Shown here piece by piece: positions 9,039 through 21,889 of a stretch of DNA of 64,000 nt. Numbering within the stretch: position 1 is the first letter of the stretch; every line of letters starts with the position of its first letter. The stretch comes from Bathymodiolus brooksi (taxonomy: Eukaryota; Mollusca; Bivalvia; Mytilida; Modiolidae). The notes beneath the pieces were generated by a model, which worked only from the letters and a program-made list of their open reading frames with translations, did no database searches and was not told the DNA's origin. A program made the translations under genes and the position numbers. The stretch lies in contig OY804579.1 of assembly GCA_963680875.1 (NCBI GenBank), positions 84,185,095 to 84,249,094 of the forward strand, given 5' to 3'.

Positions 9039-9524
9039 ATGCAGACCGATCGAACTATCCCAGTGGAAAACACTGACCCAGACCAAATGGATACGCTAGA
9101 AGACAATATACTTTTAGATCAAATGGACATATCTGATGATGATCAGATGGACTGGCAAGTAGAGGAACCACTAGCCCCTGGAATGACCAATCTCCAGATA
9201 GAGAGCTGTTTAAAGGGCTATCCCGCGACCGTGTGCTGCGCCGACGAGTTACCGCTCCACGTGGGAGTCAAGCCTCACACGTTCATCGTCAATACGGACA
9301 CGTCCGACCGTGGTGGAAGTCATTGGGTGGCGTTTCACTTTCCACTCGTGGGACCCGCCGAATTTTTCGATTCGCTGGGAAACGCACCAGAAACATATCA
9401 CCTCTGTTTCGCCAACTTTCTGATCGTCAATTACGGACCGCAATACTACTACTGTTCGTTTCAAATCCAACCCGACGACACCGACACCTGCGGACGGTAT
9501 TGTCTGTACTACTTCAACTGGTGA
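9039..9524 (+). CDS. Adenain-like protease, copy 3, truncated at codon 162
   Basis: Identical plan to copy 2, but AGA (Arg162) is TGA, so the product stops after F-N-W and loses the last 32 residues. All four catalytic-site residues lie before the stop. The downstream codons remain readable to the old stop at about 9619. Whether the short form folds is unknown. Confidence 0.8.
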   Translation: MQTDRTIPVENTDPDQMDTLEDNILLDQMDISDDDQMDWQVEEPLAPGMTNLQIESCLKGYPATVCCADELPLHVGVKPHTFIVNTDTSDRGGSHWVAFHFPLVGPAEFFDSLGNAPETYHLCFANFLIVNYGPQYYYCSFQIQPDDTDTCGRYCLYYFNW

Positions 9525-10252
9525 CATCGAGGAAGGGAACTGCCAGACATAGTGAAAGACTTTTCCTCCGTTGATTTAAATGGAAACGAGGACAACATTT
9601 TAAGATTTTATATGAATTAATAAACAATCGAATTGTTAAAATTGTATTTTGTCGTGCATTGTCTTGGTGAATTCATGACAACTTGGACCAAAGACAAATC
9701 AGACCAAGTCAACTCAGACCACTGTTAAGACAACCCAGCGTGCATCATCTCCTGAAGAAGTGTGGTTAGCAGTGCTTTCGATCTTCTTGTTACATTGTTT
9801 TTATGTATAATATTGTTGGTAGCTCTTGAAACGCTAATAAAAATAATTTTAACACATTTGTTCTTTTTTTTTCCTCAAAAAGTGGTTCGAGTTGTATATT
9901 AATTGGCATCACGCCATTGGATTTAAGGTTATGTCTATGGGAAGAAATGGGTCTAATCTGGCCAGGATGATTACTTGTCATTTTTTAGTACTCTTCACTA
10001 AAAACCTGTGGGAGACAACCCACGTGACCGGCCATCATTAAATACACCATCTCCGTCTTCATTATTTTCATAGTCGTCCGGTCGGTCGATCGATCGGACC
10101 GGGTTTTTCTCCGATGCGCTGTTCCTGAACGAACGATAAAAAAACCCCAACAATACTGTTTCACTGGTGTGTGTCTGCGAAGAGGAAGGGTTTTGAAAAC
10201 GAAAAAATTCACCGGGTTGGACTACTAACTACTAAAAGTGAAATATTTAAAT
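9525..10252. other. Protease spacer 3
   Basis: Begins with the untranslated last third of copy 3, then the same spacer as 8406-9038. Nothing else seen. Confidence 0.5.
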
Positions 10253-10738
10253 ATGCAGACCGATCGAACTATCCCAGTGGAAAACACTGACCCAGACCAA
10301 ATGGATACGCTAGAAGACAATATACTTTTAGATCAAATGGACATATCTGATGATGATCAGATGGACTGGCAAGTAGAGGAACCACTAGCCCCTGGAATGA
10401 CCAATCTCCAGATAGAGAGCTGTTTAAAGGGCTATCCCGCGACCGTGTGCTGCGCCGACGAGTTACCGCTCCACGTGGGAGTCAAGCCTCACACGTTCAT
10501 CGTCAATACGGACACGTCCGACCGTGGTGGAAGTCATTGGGTGGCGTTTCACTTTCCACTCGTGGGACCCGCCGAATTTTTCGATTCGCTGGGAAACGCA
10601 CCAGAAACATATCACCTCTGTTTCGCCAACTTCCTGATCGTCAATTACGGACCGCAATACTACTACTGTTCGTTTCAAATCCAACCCGACGACACCGACA
10701 CCTGCGGACGGTATTGTCTGTACTACTTCAACTGGTGA
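10253..10738 (+). CDS. Adenain-like protease, copy 4, truncated at codon 162
   Basis: Carries the same AGA-to-TGA change as copy 3, and also the same L27 in place of S27, so the two copies share a common origin by duplication or conversion. Catalytic residues are intact. Confidence 0.8.
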   Translation: MQTDRTIPVENTDPDQMDTLEDNILLDQMDISDDDQMDWQVEEPLAPGMTNLQIESCLKGYPATVCCADELPLHVGVKPHTFIVNTDTSDRGGSHWVAFHFPLVGPAEFFDSLGNAPETYHLCFANFLIVNYGPQYYYCSFQIQPDDTDTCGRYCLYYFNW

Positions 10739-11467
10739 CATCGAGGAAGGGAACTGCCAGACATAGTGAAAGACTTTTCCTCCGTTGATTTAAATGGAAA
10801 CGAGGACAAAATTTTAAGATTTTATATGAATTAATAAACAATCGAATTGTTAAAATTGTATTTTGTCGTGCATTGTCTTGGTGAATTCATGACAACTTGG
10901 ACCAAAGACAAATCAGACCAAGTCAACTCAGACCACTGTTAAGACAACCCAGCGTGCATCATCTCCTGAAGAAGTGTGGTTAGCAGTGCTTTCGATCTTC
11001 TTGTTACATTGTTTTTATGTATAATATTGTTGGTATCTCTTGAAACGCTAATAAAAATAATTTTAGCACATTTTGTTCTTTTTTTTTCCTCAAAAAGTGG
11101 TTCGAGTTGTATATTAATTGGCATCACGCCATTGGATTTAAGGTTATGTCTATGGGAAGAAATGGCTCTAATCTGGCCAGGATGATTACTTGTCATTTTT
11201 TAGTACTCTTCACTAAAAACCTGTGGGAGACAACCCACGTGACCGGCCATCATTAAATACACCATCTCCGTCTTCATTATTTTCATAGTCGTCCGGTCGG
11301 TCGATCGATCGGACCGGGTTTTTCTCCAATGCGCTGTTCCTGAACGAACGATAAAAAAACCCCAACAATACTGTTTCACTGGTGTGTGTCTGCGAAGAGG
11401 AAGGGTTTTGAAAACGAAAACATTCACCGGGTTGGACTACTAACTACTAAAAGTGAAATATTTAAAT
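10739..11467. other. Protease spacer 4
   Basis: As spacer 3, with small substitutions (for example AAATGGCTCTAATCTG instead of GGGTCTAATCTG). No gene seen. Confidence 0.5.
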
Positions 11468-12049
11468 ATGCAGACCGATCGAACTATCCCATTGGAAAAC
11501 ACTGACCCAGACCAAATGGATACGCTAGAAGACAATATACTTTCAGATCAAATGGACATATCTGATGATGATCAGATGGACTGGCAAGTAGAGGAACCAC
11601 TAGCCCCTGGAATGACCAATCTCCAGATAGAGAGCTGTTTAAAGGGCTATCCCGCGACCGTGTGCTGCGCCGACGAGTTACCGCTCCACGTGGGAGTCAA
11701 GCCTCACACGTTCGTCGTCAATACGGACACGTCCGACCGTGGTGGAAGTCACTGGGTGGTGTTTCACTTTCCACTCGTGGGACCCGCCGAATTTTTCGAT
11801 TCGCTGGGAAGCGCACCAGAAACGTATCACCTCTGTTTCGCCAACTTCCTGATCGTCAATTACGGACCGCAATACTACTACTGTTCGTTTCAAATCCAAC
11901 CCGACGACACCGACACCTGCGGACGGTATTGTCTGTACTACTTCAACTGGAGACATCGAGGAAGGGAACTGCCAGACATAGTGAAAGACTTTTCCTCCGT
12001 TGATTTAAATGGAAACGAGGACAAAATTTTAAGATTTTATATGAATTAA
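11468..12049 (+). CDS. Adenain-like cysteine protease, copy 5
   Basis: Intact 193-residue copy with Arg162 restored (AGA). Small differences from copy 2: L9 for V9, FVVNTDTSD, WVVFHF, GSAPETY. Catalytic His, Asp, Gln and Cys are all present. Confidence 0.85.
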   Translation: MQTDRTIPLENTDPDQMDTLEDNILSDQMDISDDDQMDWQVEEPLAPGMTNLQIESCLKGYPATVCCADELPLHVGVKPHTFVVNTDTSDRGGSHWVVFHFPLVGPAEFFDSLGSAPETYHLCFANFLIVNYGPQYYYCSFQIQPDDTDTCGRYCLYYFNWRHRGRELPDIVKDFSSVDLNGNEDKILRFYMN

Positions 12050-12702
12050 TAAACAATCGAATTGTTAAAATTGCATTTTGTCGTGCATTGTCTTGGTGAA
12101 TTCATGACAACTTGGACCAAAGACAAATCAGACCAAGTCAACTCAGACCACTGTTAAGACAACCCAGCGTGCATCATCTCCTGAAGAAGTTTAGTTAACA
12201 GTGCTTTCTATCTTCTTGTTACATTGTTTTTATGTATAATATTGTTGGTATCTCTTGAAACGCTAATAAAAATAATTTTAACACAATTGTTCTTTTTTTT
12301 TTCCTCAAAAAGTGGTTCGAGTTGTATATTAATTGGAATGACGCCATTGGATTTAAGGTTATGTCTATGGGGAGAAATGGGTCTAATCTGGCCAGGATGA
12401 TTACTTGTCATTTTTTAGTACTCTTCACTAAAAACCTGTGGGAGACAACCCACGTGACCGGCCATCATTAAATACACCACCTCCGTCTTCATTATTTTCA
12501 TAGTCGTCCGGTCGGTCGATCGATCGGACCGGGTTTTTCCCCAGATGCGCTGTTCCTGAACCAACAATAAAAAAAACCCAACAATACTGTTTCACTGGTG
12601 TGTGTGTGCGAAGAGGAAGGGTTTTGAAAACGAAAAAATTCACCGGGTTGGACTACTAACTACTAAAAGTGAAATATTTAAATATACAAAAAAATGGGTC
12701 TT
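12050..12702. other. Protease spacer 5 and module right end
   Basis: Standard spacer followed by the promoter-like motif at about 12,666-12,683, which here faces no protease gene but meets the Fic 5' fragment. This is the right boundary of the protease module. Confidence 0.55.
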
Positions 12703-12752
12703 GCTAAAAAAGTTGTTGGTCGGAAGGTAGATAATAACCGTTCACAAGCCAT
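12703..12752 (-). pseudogene. Fic gene 5' fragment
   Basis: About 17 codons from the ATG at 12,752 (MACERLLSTF...) match the start of the full Fic copy at 28,074; the rest is replaced by protease-module sequence. It shows that the module boundary fell inside a Fic gene. Confidence 0.75.
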
Positions 12753-12973
12753 GTTTGTGTTTGTATGTTTTTTTAAGATGATTATGATGGATGTATGTCG
12801 TATATCTAAGATATAAGGGCCTATTTTGTTAATGAAGAGAAGGTCTCTCTTCTTTAACAAATCCATTTTGTTAATGAAGGAGAAGAAAAAAAAGAAAGTC
12901 TATATATATAATAACACCACATCTTTCTTTCTCTTCATTAACAAATCGACTGTTGTCTGTTTAAAAACCCACC
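12753..12973. promoter_or_regulatory. Divergent Fic / 55-codon ORF intergenic region
   Basis: Same as 28,075-28,296: inverted copies of TTGTTAATGAAGAGAA and its complement flank a TATATATATAATAACACC tract. Here it drives only the 55-codon ORF because the Fic gene is broken. Confidence 0.5.
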
Positions 12974-13141
12974 ATGTACTTACACGGATTTAAACGTTAC
13001 ATCGATTTCTTGCAACGAGAGTATCACAATAAGCGACGCATACACGGTAACATTACCATCAACAGATTAAAACGAGGAGGAAATAATAAAATTATGAAAA
13101 TTATTTGTGTTGTTTATAATATTCTTACCCATGATGTATAA
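12974..13141 (+). CDS. 55-codon basic protein ORF, copy 3
   Basis: Open copy; N30 is followed by R (ACAGATT) instead of G, and the last residue is V. Full upstream region is retained. Confidence 0.55.
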   Translation: MYLHGFKRYIDFLQREYHNKRRIHGNITINRLKRGGNNKIMKIICVVYNILTHDV

Positions 13142-14065
13142 CAATTGCATGTAATAAAAATGAATGGCATCATATATCGAAGATAAAGGAATGCAAAGCA
13201 TTCGAGGCCCTTTTCAAAACATTGGTAAAATTACACATTAATCTAAACGTCTTTTGATGCCTTATACAAGAAACATTCGGAAGATTTCACGCTAACTCCT
13301 AAAAAGGCGGAGTTTCTCCCTCGCTAGACGAGGCCGTGCATGCTTAGGATCGGATGAATAGTCAGACTCATAACAGTGGACAAATCACGTCAAACACCAA
13401 ACATCCGCTATTGATTAAGTGATCTCAACTAGAGTCTCATTCACATACATGCACGTGGAAATCAGCACTAGATCTATGTATAATGATACCAATTATAAAA
13501 CGTAAAATTTTGAAATAAATTGTATGCTGCTTTAGTATTTATTGTAGCATTAAAAATTTAATCATCTCCTTCGAAGCACCCTTATATCAACAGAGGTGGT
13601 GTGTTGATATCTATTCCAAGACAATGGCGAGCATAAAAGACCACACTCTCTGTCATTGGAACGGGGTCACTCTTCGAGAATTTTAACAAAACTTTTCGGG
13701 GTTAACAGTGATTGGCATCCATATCATGATCTTTATACCTCCCATAATTCTGATATAGCCGGGTATCATACAGTTGATGTATGCATAACTATTTTAGTGT
13801 AAGACACCATCTACTCATATAAACAAAAAATAGGGTTTTAATCAAATTTTAACGTATTCAAATACTTACAACTATTCAATTTGAAGTGACGTACTTTCTC
13901 GTTGACACTTTTACTCAACATATATGACTCGTCCATTTCGGTAATCAGTGTAAATTGTCCGCCATATTGTGCGGACGTGTTCCTGAAAGTCCTCCTTAAA
14001 TCTTATAATTAACATATTTTCAACTGATTGAAGTCTCTGAAATAAGAAACAATGTTAAATTATCA

Positions 14066-14287
14066 TTAATCTTTTTGTTTGTGTTGTTTATTATAATTCT
14101 TCCAATGTGTTCTGCACACGGGACAACTTTTACTCCAACCATTATCATGGCATGTTTGCAGCCATTCTAACATGCATGTCATATGAAACACATGTCAGCA
14201 TTCCATATACTTTTCGTCGTTCATAGCAAGTCTGGTTTTTGAATCTTTTAGATTTATTTCCTCAATGCAAATTGCGCAGTGATCCAT
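14066..14287 (-). pseudogene. RING-H2 protein, unit 3 copy with TGA
   Basis: Start at 14,287. Same TGA at the CWH tryptophan as unit 1. All zinc ligands are otherwise present. Confidence 0.8.
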
Positions 14288-15362
14288 ATTCTTCAGCCAA
14301 CACAGTTATAACGAACAAACCTTATTTTTACATGAGGTAATATTTTTGTATATTTAAATATTTCACTCTTTTTGTAGTACTAAAAGTGAAATATTTAAAT
14401 ATTCAAAAACAAATGGGTCTAGTCTGTATCATATTATTATGTCACGGATATAACTGCAACATAAAAAGTAAAACACATACAAATTTGTCCTCGGACAATA
14501 AAAAATAAAGGAAAACCAGAGTGTCGGGTCTGTCGTTCGGCTGGTCGGTACGCGGTTTGGTTTTGTTGTATAGATGTTCGGCATAAATTTGCAATAAATC
14601 GGCATAAAATTTGTACAAAGTCGGCAATAAATTTGCGTCATAGTTGTTAGATGGTATAACATAATTCTATAGCCAACAAAAAAAATATAGTAATTAATTT
14701 AATTTAATCTAAACTAAAGTTATAATAAAACATCAACCCATAATTATATTATATTATATTATATATATAAGCTTACCTTTAAATTGAATAGATGTTCACT
14801 GGTTGATATCCAAGTTGATATTAAAACCCTAATGGCTATGCCGGCAAGGTATATATATTCTTATCACTTTTGTCAAGTAGTATATATAATTGTTTGTGGA
14901 AAATCCAATATACGCCCACTTGTGTCAAGTTTCTGTAAAATTCCACACTTTTAATTTTTATTTGCGTAGATATAAAATTGGCGTAGATATAAAATTAATT
15001 AACGAAATACTATTTAATTTACAAAAATCAACCTCACTTGGTCAGTTGGTTATAAAATTCCGTAAAATAAAGAGAAAAAACGTCTTCACTCTTCAAAAGT
15101 CAGAGAAAGAATGGCTGATAGTGCGCGGTCACATGACTTCAACACCCAACCGGGAAGCTTAATTTGATTGGTCGAGATAATCACATAATCGGGAAGTTTA
15201 ATTTGATTGGTCGAGATAATCACATGATATAGATAAGGAAATGCATAGTCAACAAAATGGTCTGCGCATGCTTAGATAAGATTATGACGTCACTTTTTAA
15301 TGTGGGAGTCATAAATTTTTAGCAGGAAAATTTAAAATGAATATACACCATAGTAAATATAT

Positions 15363-15813
15363 ACTATATAGTTTTACTATACATCAAAGTAGAATAAATC
15401 TCCATCACGTTGCATCATTCCAAGTCGGGAACTTCAGATACCTCTAATCATTTCTGCCATGCACACCAACAGTCCCTAATCAACATGGCACACAACGTAG
15501 AAGGTCGACACTGTTCCATAATACGCATAATCAGTGTTACGGCGTCGTTTTTGTATTCGATGGTATCAGATGACAAGTCATCTATATTGTCTCTCGTTTT
15601 ACAAATGACATTCACGTAGTCTTCCCTCGAGGCCATGAGGGTAAAAGGGAACGGATTGATGACACTTAAACAATAGTTCACCAACAGTCTTGTCATTATA
15701 CAGTTCCCATCGGCAAACGAATGAAGTGTTAAGGAAGTAGACATGAAAACGGCCGCACATTTAAAATATAGTTCCACTTTCTTAATCATTTGCTCCGTAT
15801 CGTCGTTAGGCAT
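15363..15813 (-). pseudogene. Fic protein, 5'-truncated copy in unit 3
   Basis: The Fic motif reads HSFADGNCIMTR: two changes (G to C and R to I) hit the nucleotide-binding GNGR core. A TGA replaces the codon after CAWQK, and a further stop lies before the old end at about 15,374. N-terminal half deleted as in unit 1. Confidence 0.75.
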
Positions 15814-15899
15814 TTGATCAATGTTTATATATATAATAACACCACATCTTTCTTTCTCTTCATTAACAAATCGACATTTGTCTTTTTAAAAAAACCACC

Positions 15900-16067
15900 A
15901 TGTACTTACACGTATTTAAACGTTACATCGATTTCTTGCAACGAGAGTATCACAATAAGCGACGCATACACGGTAACATTACCATCAACGGATTAAAACG
16001 AGGAGGAAATAATAAAATTATGAAAATTATTTGTGTTGTTTATAATATTCTTACCCATGATATATAA
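15900..16067 (+). CDS. 55-codon basic protein ORF, copy 4
   Basis: Open copy, with V5 in place of G5 (CGTATTT). Confidence 0.55.
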   Translation: MYLHVFKRYIDFLQREYHNKRRIHGNITINGLKRGGNNKIMKIICVVYNILTHDI

Positions 16068-16991
16068 CAATTGCATGTAATAAAAATGAATGGCATCATA
16101 TAACGAAGATAAAGGAATGCAAAGCATTCGAGTCCCTTTTCAAAACATTGGTAAAATTACACATTAATCTAAACGTCTCTTGATGCCTTATACAAGAAAC
16201 ATTCGGAAGATTTCACGCTAACTCCTATAAAGGCGGAGTTTCTCCCTCGCTAGACGAGGCCGTGCATGCTTAGGATCGGATGAATAGTCAGACTCATAAC
16301 AGTGGACAAATCACGTCAAACACCAAGCATCCGCTATTGGCTAAGTGATCTCAACTAGAGTCTCATTCACATACATGCACGTGGAAATCAGCACTAGATC
16401 TATGTATAATGATACCAATTATAAAACGTAAAATTTTGAAATAAATTGTATGCTGCTTTAGTATTTATTGTAACATTAAAAACTTAATCATCTCCTTCGA
16501 AGCACCCTTATATCAACAGAGGTGGTGTGTTGATATCTATTCCAAGACAATGACGAGCATAAAAGACCACACTCTCTGTCATTGGAACGGGGTCACTCTT
16601 CGAGAATTCTACCAAAACTTTTCGGGGTTAACAGTGATTGGCATCCATATCAGAATCTTTATACCTCCCATAATTCTGATATAGCCGGGTATCATACAGT
16701 TGATGTATGCATAACTATTTTAGTGTAAGACACCATCTACTCATATAAACAAAAAATAGGGTGTTAATCAAATTTTAACGTATTCAAATACTTACAACTG
16801 TTCAATTTGAAGTGACGTACTTTCTCGTTGACACTTTTACTCAACATATATGACTCGCTCATTTCCGTAATCAGTGTAAATTTTCCACCATATTGTGCGG
16901 ACGTGTTACTGAAAGTCCTCCTTAAATCTAATAATTAACATATTTTCAACTGATTGAAGTCTCTGAAATGAGAAACAATGTTATATTATCA

Positions 16992-17213
16992 TTAATCTTT
17001 TTGTTTGTGTTGTTTATTATAATTCTCCCAATGTGTTCTGCACACGGGACAACTTTTACTCCAACCATTATCATGGCATGTTTGCAGCCATTCTAACATG
17101 CATGTCATATGAAACACATGTCAGCATTCCATATACTTTTCGTCGTTCATAGCAAGTTTGGTTTTTGAATCTTTTAGATTTATTTCCTCTATGCAAATTG
17201 CGCAGTGATCCAT
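16992..17213 (-). pseudogene. RING-H2 protein, unit 4 copy with TGA
   Basis: Same tryptophan-to-TGA break; zinc ligands otherwise kept. Confidence 0.8.
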
Positions 17214-18273
17214 ATTCTTCAGCCAACACAGTTATAACGAACAAACCTTATTTTTACATGAGGTAATATTTTTGTATATTTAAATATTTCACTTTTTTTT
17301 GTAGTACTAAAAGTGAAATATTTAAATATTCAAAAACAAATGGGTCTAGTCTGTATGATATTATTATGTCACGGATATAACTGCAACATAAAAAATAAAA
17401 TACATTAAAATTTGTCCTCGGATGATAAAAAAATAGAGGAAAACCAAATTGTCGAATCTGTCGTTCGGCTGGTCGGTACGCGGTTTGGTTTTGTTGTATA
17501 GATGTTCGGCATAAATTTGCAATAAATCGGCATAAAATTTGTACAAAGTCGGCAATACATTTGCGTCATAGTTGTTAGATGGTATATCATAATTCTATAA
17601 CCAACAAAAAAAATATAGTAATTAATTTAATTTAATTTAAACTAAAGTTATAATAAAACATCAACCCATAATTATATTATATTATATTATATATAAAAGC
17701 TTACCTTTAAATTAAATAGATGTTCACTGGTTGATATCCAAGTTGATATTAAAACCCTAATGGCTATGCCGGCAAGGTATATATATTCTTATCACTTTTG
17801 TCAAGTAGTATATATAATTGTTTGTGGAAAATCCAATATACGCCCACTTGTGTCAAGTTTCTGTAAAATTTCACACTTCTAATTTTTATTTGCGTAGATA
17901 TAAAATTAATTAACGAAATACTATTTAATTTACAAAAATCAACCTCACTTGGTCAGTTGGTTATAAAATTCCGTAAAATAAAGAGAAAAAACGTCTTCAC
18001 TCTTCAAAAGTCAGAGAAAGAATGGCTGATAGTGCGCGATCACATGACTTCAACACCCAACCGGGAAGCTTAATTTGATTGGTCGAGATAATCACATAAT
18101 CGGGAAGTTTAATTTGATTGGTCGAGATAATCACATGATATAGATAAGAAAATGCATAGTCAGCAAAATGGTCTAGGCATGCTTAGATAAGATTATGACG
18201 TCACTTTTTAATGTGGGAGTCATAAATTTTTAGCAGGAAAATTTAAAATGAATATACACCATAGTAAATATAT

Positions 18274-18724
18274 ACTATATAGTTTTATTATACATCAAAG
18301 TAGAATAAATCTCCATCACGTTGCATCATTCCAAGTCGGGAACTTCAGATACCTCTAATCATTTCTGCCATGCACACCAACAGTCCCTAATCAACATGGC
18401 ACACAACGTAGAAGGTCGACACTGTTCCATAATAAGCATAATCAGTGTTACGGCGTCGTTTTTGTATTCGATGGTATCAGATGACAAGTCATCTATATTG
18501 TCTCTCGTTTTACAAATGACATTCACGTAGTCTTCCCTCGAGGCCATGAGGGTAAAAGGGAACGGATTGATGACACTTAAACAATAGTTCACCAACAGTC
18601 TTGTCATTCTACAGTTCCCATCGGCAAACGAATGAAGTGTTAAGGAAGTAGACATGAAAACGGCCGCACATTTAAAATATAGTTCCACTTTCTTAATCAT
18701 TTGCTCCGTATCGTCGTTAGGCAT
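18274..18724 (-). pseudogene. Fic protein, 5'-truncated copy in unit 4
   Basis: Motif HSFADGNCRMTR: the second Gly of GNGR is Cys. TGA after CAWQK. Same 5' deletion. Confidence 0.75.
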
Positions 18725-18810
18725 TTGATCAATGTTTATATATATAATAACACCACATCTTTCTTTCTCTTCATTAACAAATCGACATTTGTCTTTTTAA
18801 AAAAAAAAAA

Positions 18811-18978
18811 ATGTACTTACACGTATTTAAACGTTACATCGATTTCTTGCAACGAGAGTATCACAATAAGCGACGCATACACGATAACATTACCATCAAC
18901 GGATTAAAACGAGGAGGAAATAATAAAATTATGAAAATTATTTGTGTTGTTTATAATATTCTTACCCATGATATATAA
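18811..18978 (+). CDS. 55-codon basic protein ORF, copy 5
   Basis: Open copy with V5 and D25 (HDN instead of HGN). Here an all-A run reaches the ATG directly, replacing the CCACC found before other copies, so initiation may be weaker. Confidence 0.5.
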   Translation: MYLHVFKRYIDFLQREYHNKRRIHDNITINGLKRGGNNKIMKIICVVYNILTHDI

Positions 18979-19902
18979 CAATTGCATGTAATAAAAATGA
19001 ATGGCATCATATAACGAAGATAAAGGAATGCAAAGCATTCGAGGCCCTTTTCAAAACATTGGTAAAATTACACATTAATCTAAACGTCTCTTGATGCCTT
19101 ATACAAGAAACATTCGGAAGATTTCACGCTAACTCCTAAAAAGGCGGAGTTTCTCCCTCGCTAGACGAGGCCGTGCATGCTTAGGATCGGATGAATAGTC
19201 AGACTCATAACAGTGGACAAATCACGTCAAACACCAAGCATCCGCTATTGGCTAAGTGTTCTCAACTAGAGTCTCATTCACATACATGCACGTGGAAATC
19301 AGCACTAGATCTATGTATAATGATACCAATTATAAAACGTAAAATTTTGAAATAAATTGTATGCTGCTTTAGTATTTATTGTAACATTAAAAACTTAATC
19401 ATCTCCTTCGAAGCACCCTTATATCAACAGAGGTGGTGTGTTGATATCTATTCCAAGACAATGACGAGCATAAAAGACCACACTCTCTGTCATTGGAACG
19501 GGGTAACTCTTCGAGAATTCTACCAAAACTTTTCGGGGTTAACAGTGATTGGCATCCATATCAGAATCTTTATACCTCCCATAATTCTGATATAGCCGGG
19601 TATCATACAGTTGATGCATGCATAACTATTTTAGTGTAAGACACCATCTACTCATATAAACAAAAAATAGGGTGTTAATCAAATTTTAACGTATTCAAAT
19701 ACTTACAACTATTCAATTTGAAGTGACGTACTTTCTCGTTGACACTTTTACTCAACATATATGACTCGCCCATTTCCGTAATCAGTGTAAATTTTCCACC
19801 ATATTGTGCGGACGTGTTACTGAAAGTCCTCCTTAAATCTAATAATTAACATATTTTCAACTGATTGAAGTCTCTGAAATGAGAAACAATGTTATATTAT
19901 CA

Positions 19903-20124
19903 TTAATCTTTTTGTTTGTGTTGTTTATTATAATTCTCCCAATGTGTTCTGCACACGGGACAACTTTTACTCCAACCATTATCATGGCATGTTTGCAGCC
20001 ATTCTAACATGCATGTCATATGAAACACATGTCAGCATTCCATATACTTTTCGTCGTTCATAGCAAGTTTGGTTTTTGAATCTTTTAGATTTATTTCCTC
20101 TATGCAAATTGCGCAGTGATCCAT
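19903..20124 (-). pseudogene. RING-H2 protein, unit 5 copy with TGA
   Basis: Same tryptophan-to-TGA break as in units 1, 3 and 4. Confidence 0.8.
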
Positions 20125-21184
20125 ATTCTTCAGCCAACACAGTTATAACGAACAAACCTTATTTTTACATGAGGTAATATTTTTGTATATTTAAATATTT
20201 CACTTTTTTTTGTAGTACTAAAAGTGAAATATTTAAATATTCAAAAACAAATGGGTCTAGTCTGTATGATATTATTATGTCACGGATATAACTGCAACAT
20301 AAAAAATAAAATACATTAAAATTTGTCCTCGGATGATAAAAAAATAGAGGAAAACCAAATTGTCGAATCTGTCGTTCGGCTGGTCGGTACGCGGTTTGGT
20401 TTTGTTGTATAGATGTTCGGCATAAATTTGCAATAAATCGGCATAAAATTTGTACAAAGTCGGCAATACATTTGCGTCATAGTTGTTAGATGGTATAACA
20501 TAATTCTATAACCAACAAAAAAAATATAGTAATTAATTTAATTTAATTTAAACTAAAGTTATAATAAAACATCAACCCATAATTATATTATATTATATTA
20601 TATATAAAAGCTTACCTTTAAATTAAATAGATGTTCACTGGTTGATATCCAAGTTGATATTAAAACCCTAATGGCTATGCCGGCAAGGTATATATATTCT
20701 TATCACTTTTGTCAAGTAGTATATATAATTGTTTGTGGAAAATCCAATATACGCCCACTTGTGTCAAGTTTCTGTAAAATTCCACACTTCTAATTTTTAT
20801 TTGCGTAGATATAAAATTAATTAACGAAATACTATTTAATTTACAAAAATCAACCTCACTTGGTCAGTTGGTTATAAAATTCCGTAAAATAAAGAGAAAA
20901 AAGGTCTTCACTCTTCAAAAGTCAGAGAAAGAATGGCTGATAGTGCGCGGTCACATGACTTCAACACCCAACCGGGAAGCTTAATTTGATTGGTCGAGAT
21001 AATCACATAATCGGGAAGTTTAATTTGATTGGTCGAGATAATCACATGATATAGATAAGAAAATGCATAGTCAGCAAAATGGTCTGCGCATGCTTAGATA
21101 AGATTATGACGTCACTTTTTAATGTGGGAGTCATAAATTTTTAGCAGGAAAATTTAAAATGAATATACACCATAGTAAATATAT

Positions 21185-21635
21185 ACTATATAGTTTTACT
21201 ATACATCAAAGTAGAATAAATCTCCATCACGTTGCATCATTCCAAGTCGGGAACTTCAGATACCTCTAATCATTTCTGCCATGCACACCAACAGTCCCTA
21301 ATCAACATGGCACACAACGTAGAAGGTCGACACGGTTCCATAATAAGCATAATCAGTGTTACGGCGTCGTTTTTGTATTCGATGGTATCAGATGACAAGT
21401 CATCTATATTGTCTCTCGTTTTACAAATGACATTCACGTAGTCTTCCCTCGAGGCCATGAGGGTAAAAGGGAACGGATTGATGACACTTAAACAATAGTT
21501 CACCAACAGTCTTGTCATTCTACCGTTCCCATCGGCAAACGAATGAAGTGTTAAGGAAGTAGACATGAAAACGGCCGCACATTTAAAATATAGTTCCACT
21601 TTCTTAATCATTTGCTCCGTATCGTCGTTAGGCAT
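21185..21635 (-). pseudogene. Fic protein, 5'-truncated copy in unit 5
   Basis: Motif HSFADGNGRMTR is intact here, although the neighbouring near-identical unit 4 has GNCR. TGA after CAWQK and the shared 5' deletion remain. Confidence 0.75.
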
Positions 21636-21721
21636 TTGATCAATGTTTATATATATAATAACACCACATCTTTCTTTCTCTTCATTAACAAATCGACTTT
21701 TGTCTTTTTAAAAAAAACACC

Positions 21722-21889
21722 ATGTACTTACACGTATTTAAACGTTACATCGATTTCTTGCAACGAGAGTATCACAATAAGCGACGCATACACGGTAACA
21801 TTACCATCAACGGATTAAAACGAGGAGGAAATAATAAAATTATGAAAATTATTTGTGTTGTTTATAATATTCTTACCCATGATATATAA
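21722..21889 (+). CDS. 55-codon basic protein ORF, copy 6
   Basis: Open copy with V5; otherwise as copy 2. Confidence 0.55.
   Translation: MYLHVFKRYIDFLQREYHNKRRIHGNITINGLKRGGNNKIMKIICVVYNILTHDI

Larger units (their letters stand above)
7790..12690 (+). repeat. 1215-bp tandem array of protease units
   Basis: Protease starts at 7824, 9039, 10,253 and 11,468 are 1215, 1214 and 1215 bp apart. Each unit contains the promoter-like motif, the gene, its overlapping poly(A) signal and a ~630-bp spacer ending CTACTAACTACTAAAAGTG. The last spacer, at about 12,694, runs directly into the 5' part of a Fic gene. Confidence 0.93.

Noticed and set aside
9985..10212. 75-codon minus-strand frame in protease spacers
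   Set aside because: Begins with GTG, not ATG, and differs at its start or end between units (for example 12,428-12,643).
7790..12690. CRISPR-like regular repeats
   Set aside because: The repeated blocks are whole 1.2-kb gene units without unique spacers; a gene array in an animal genome.
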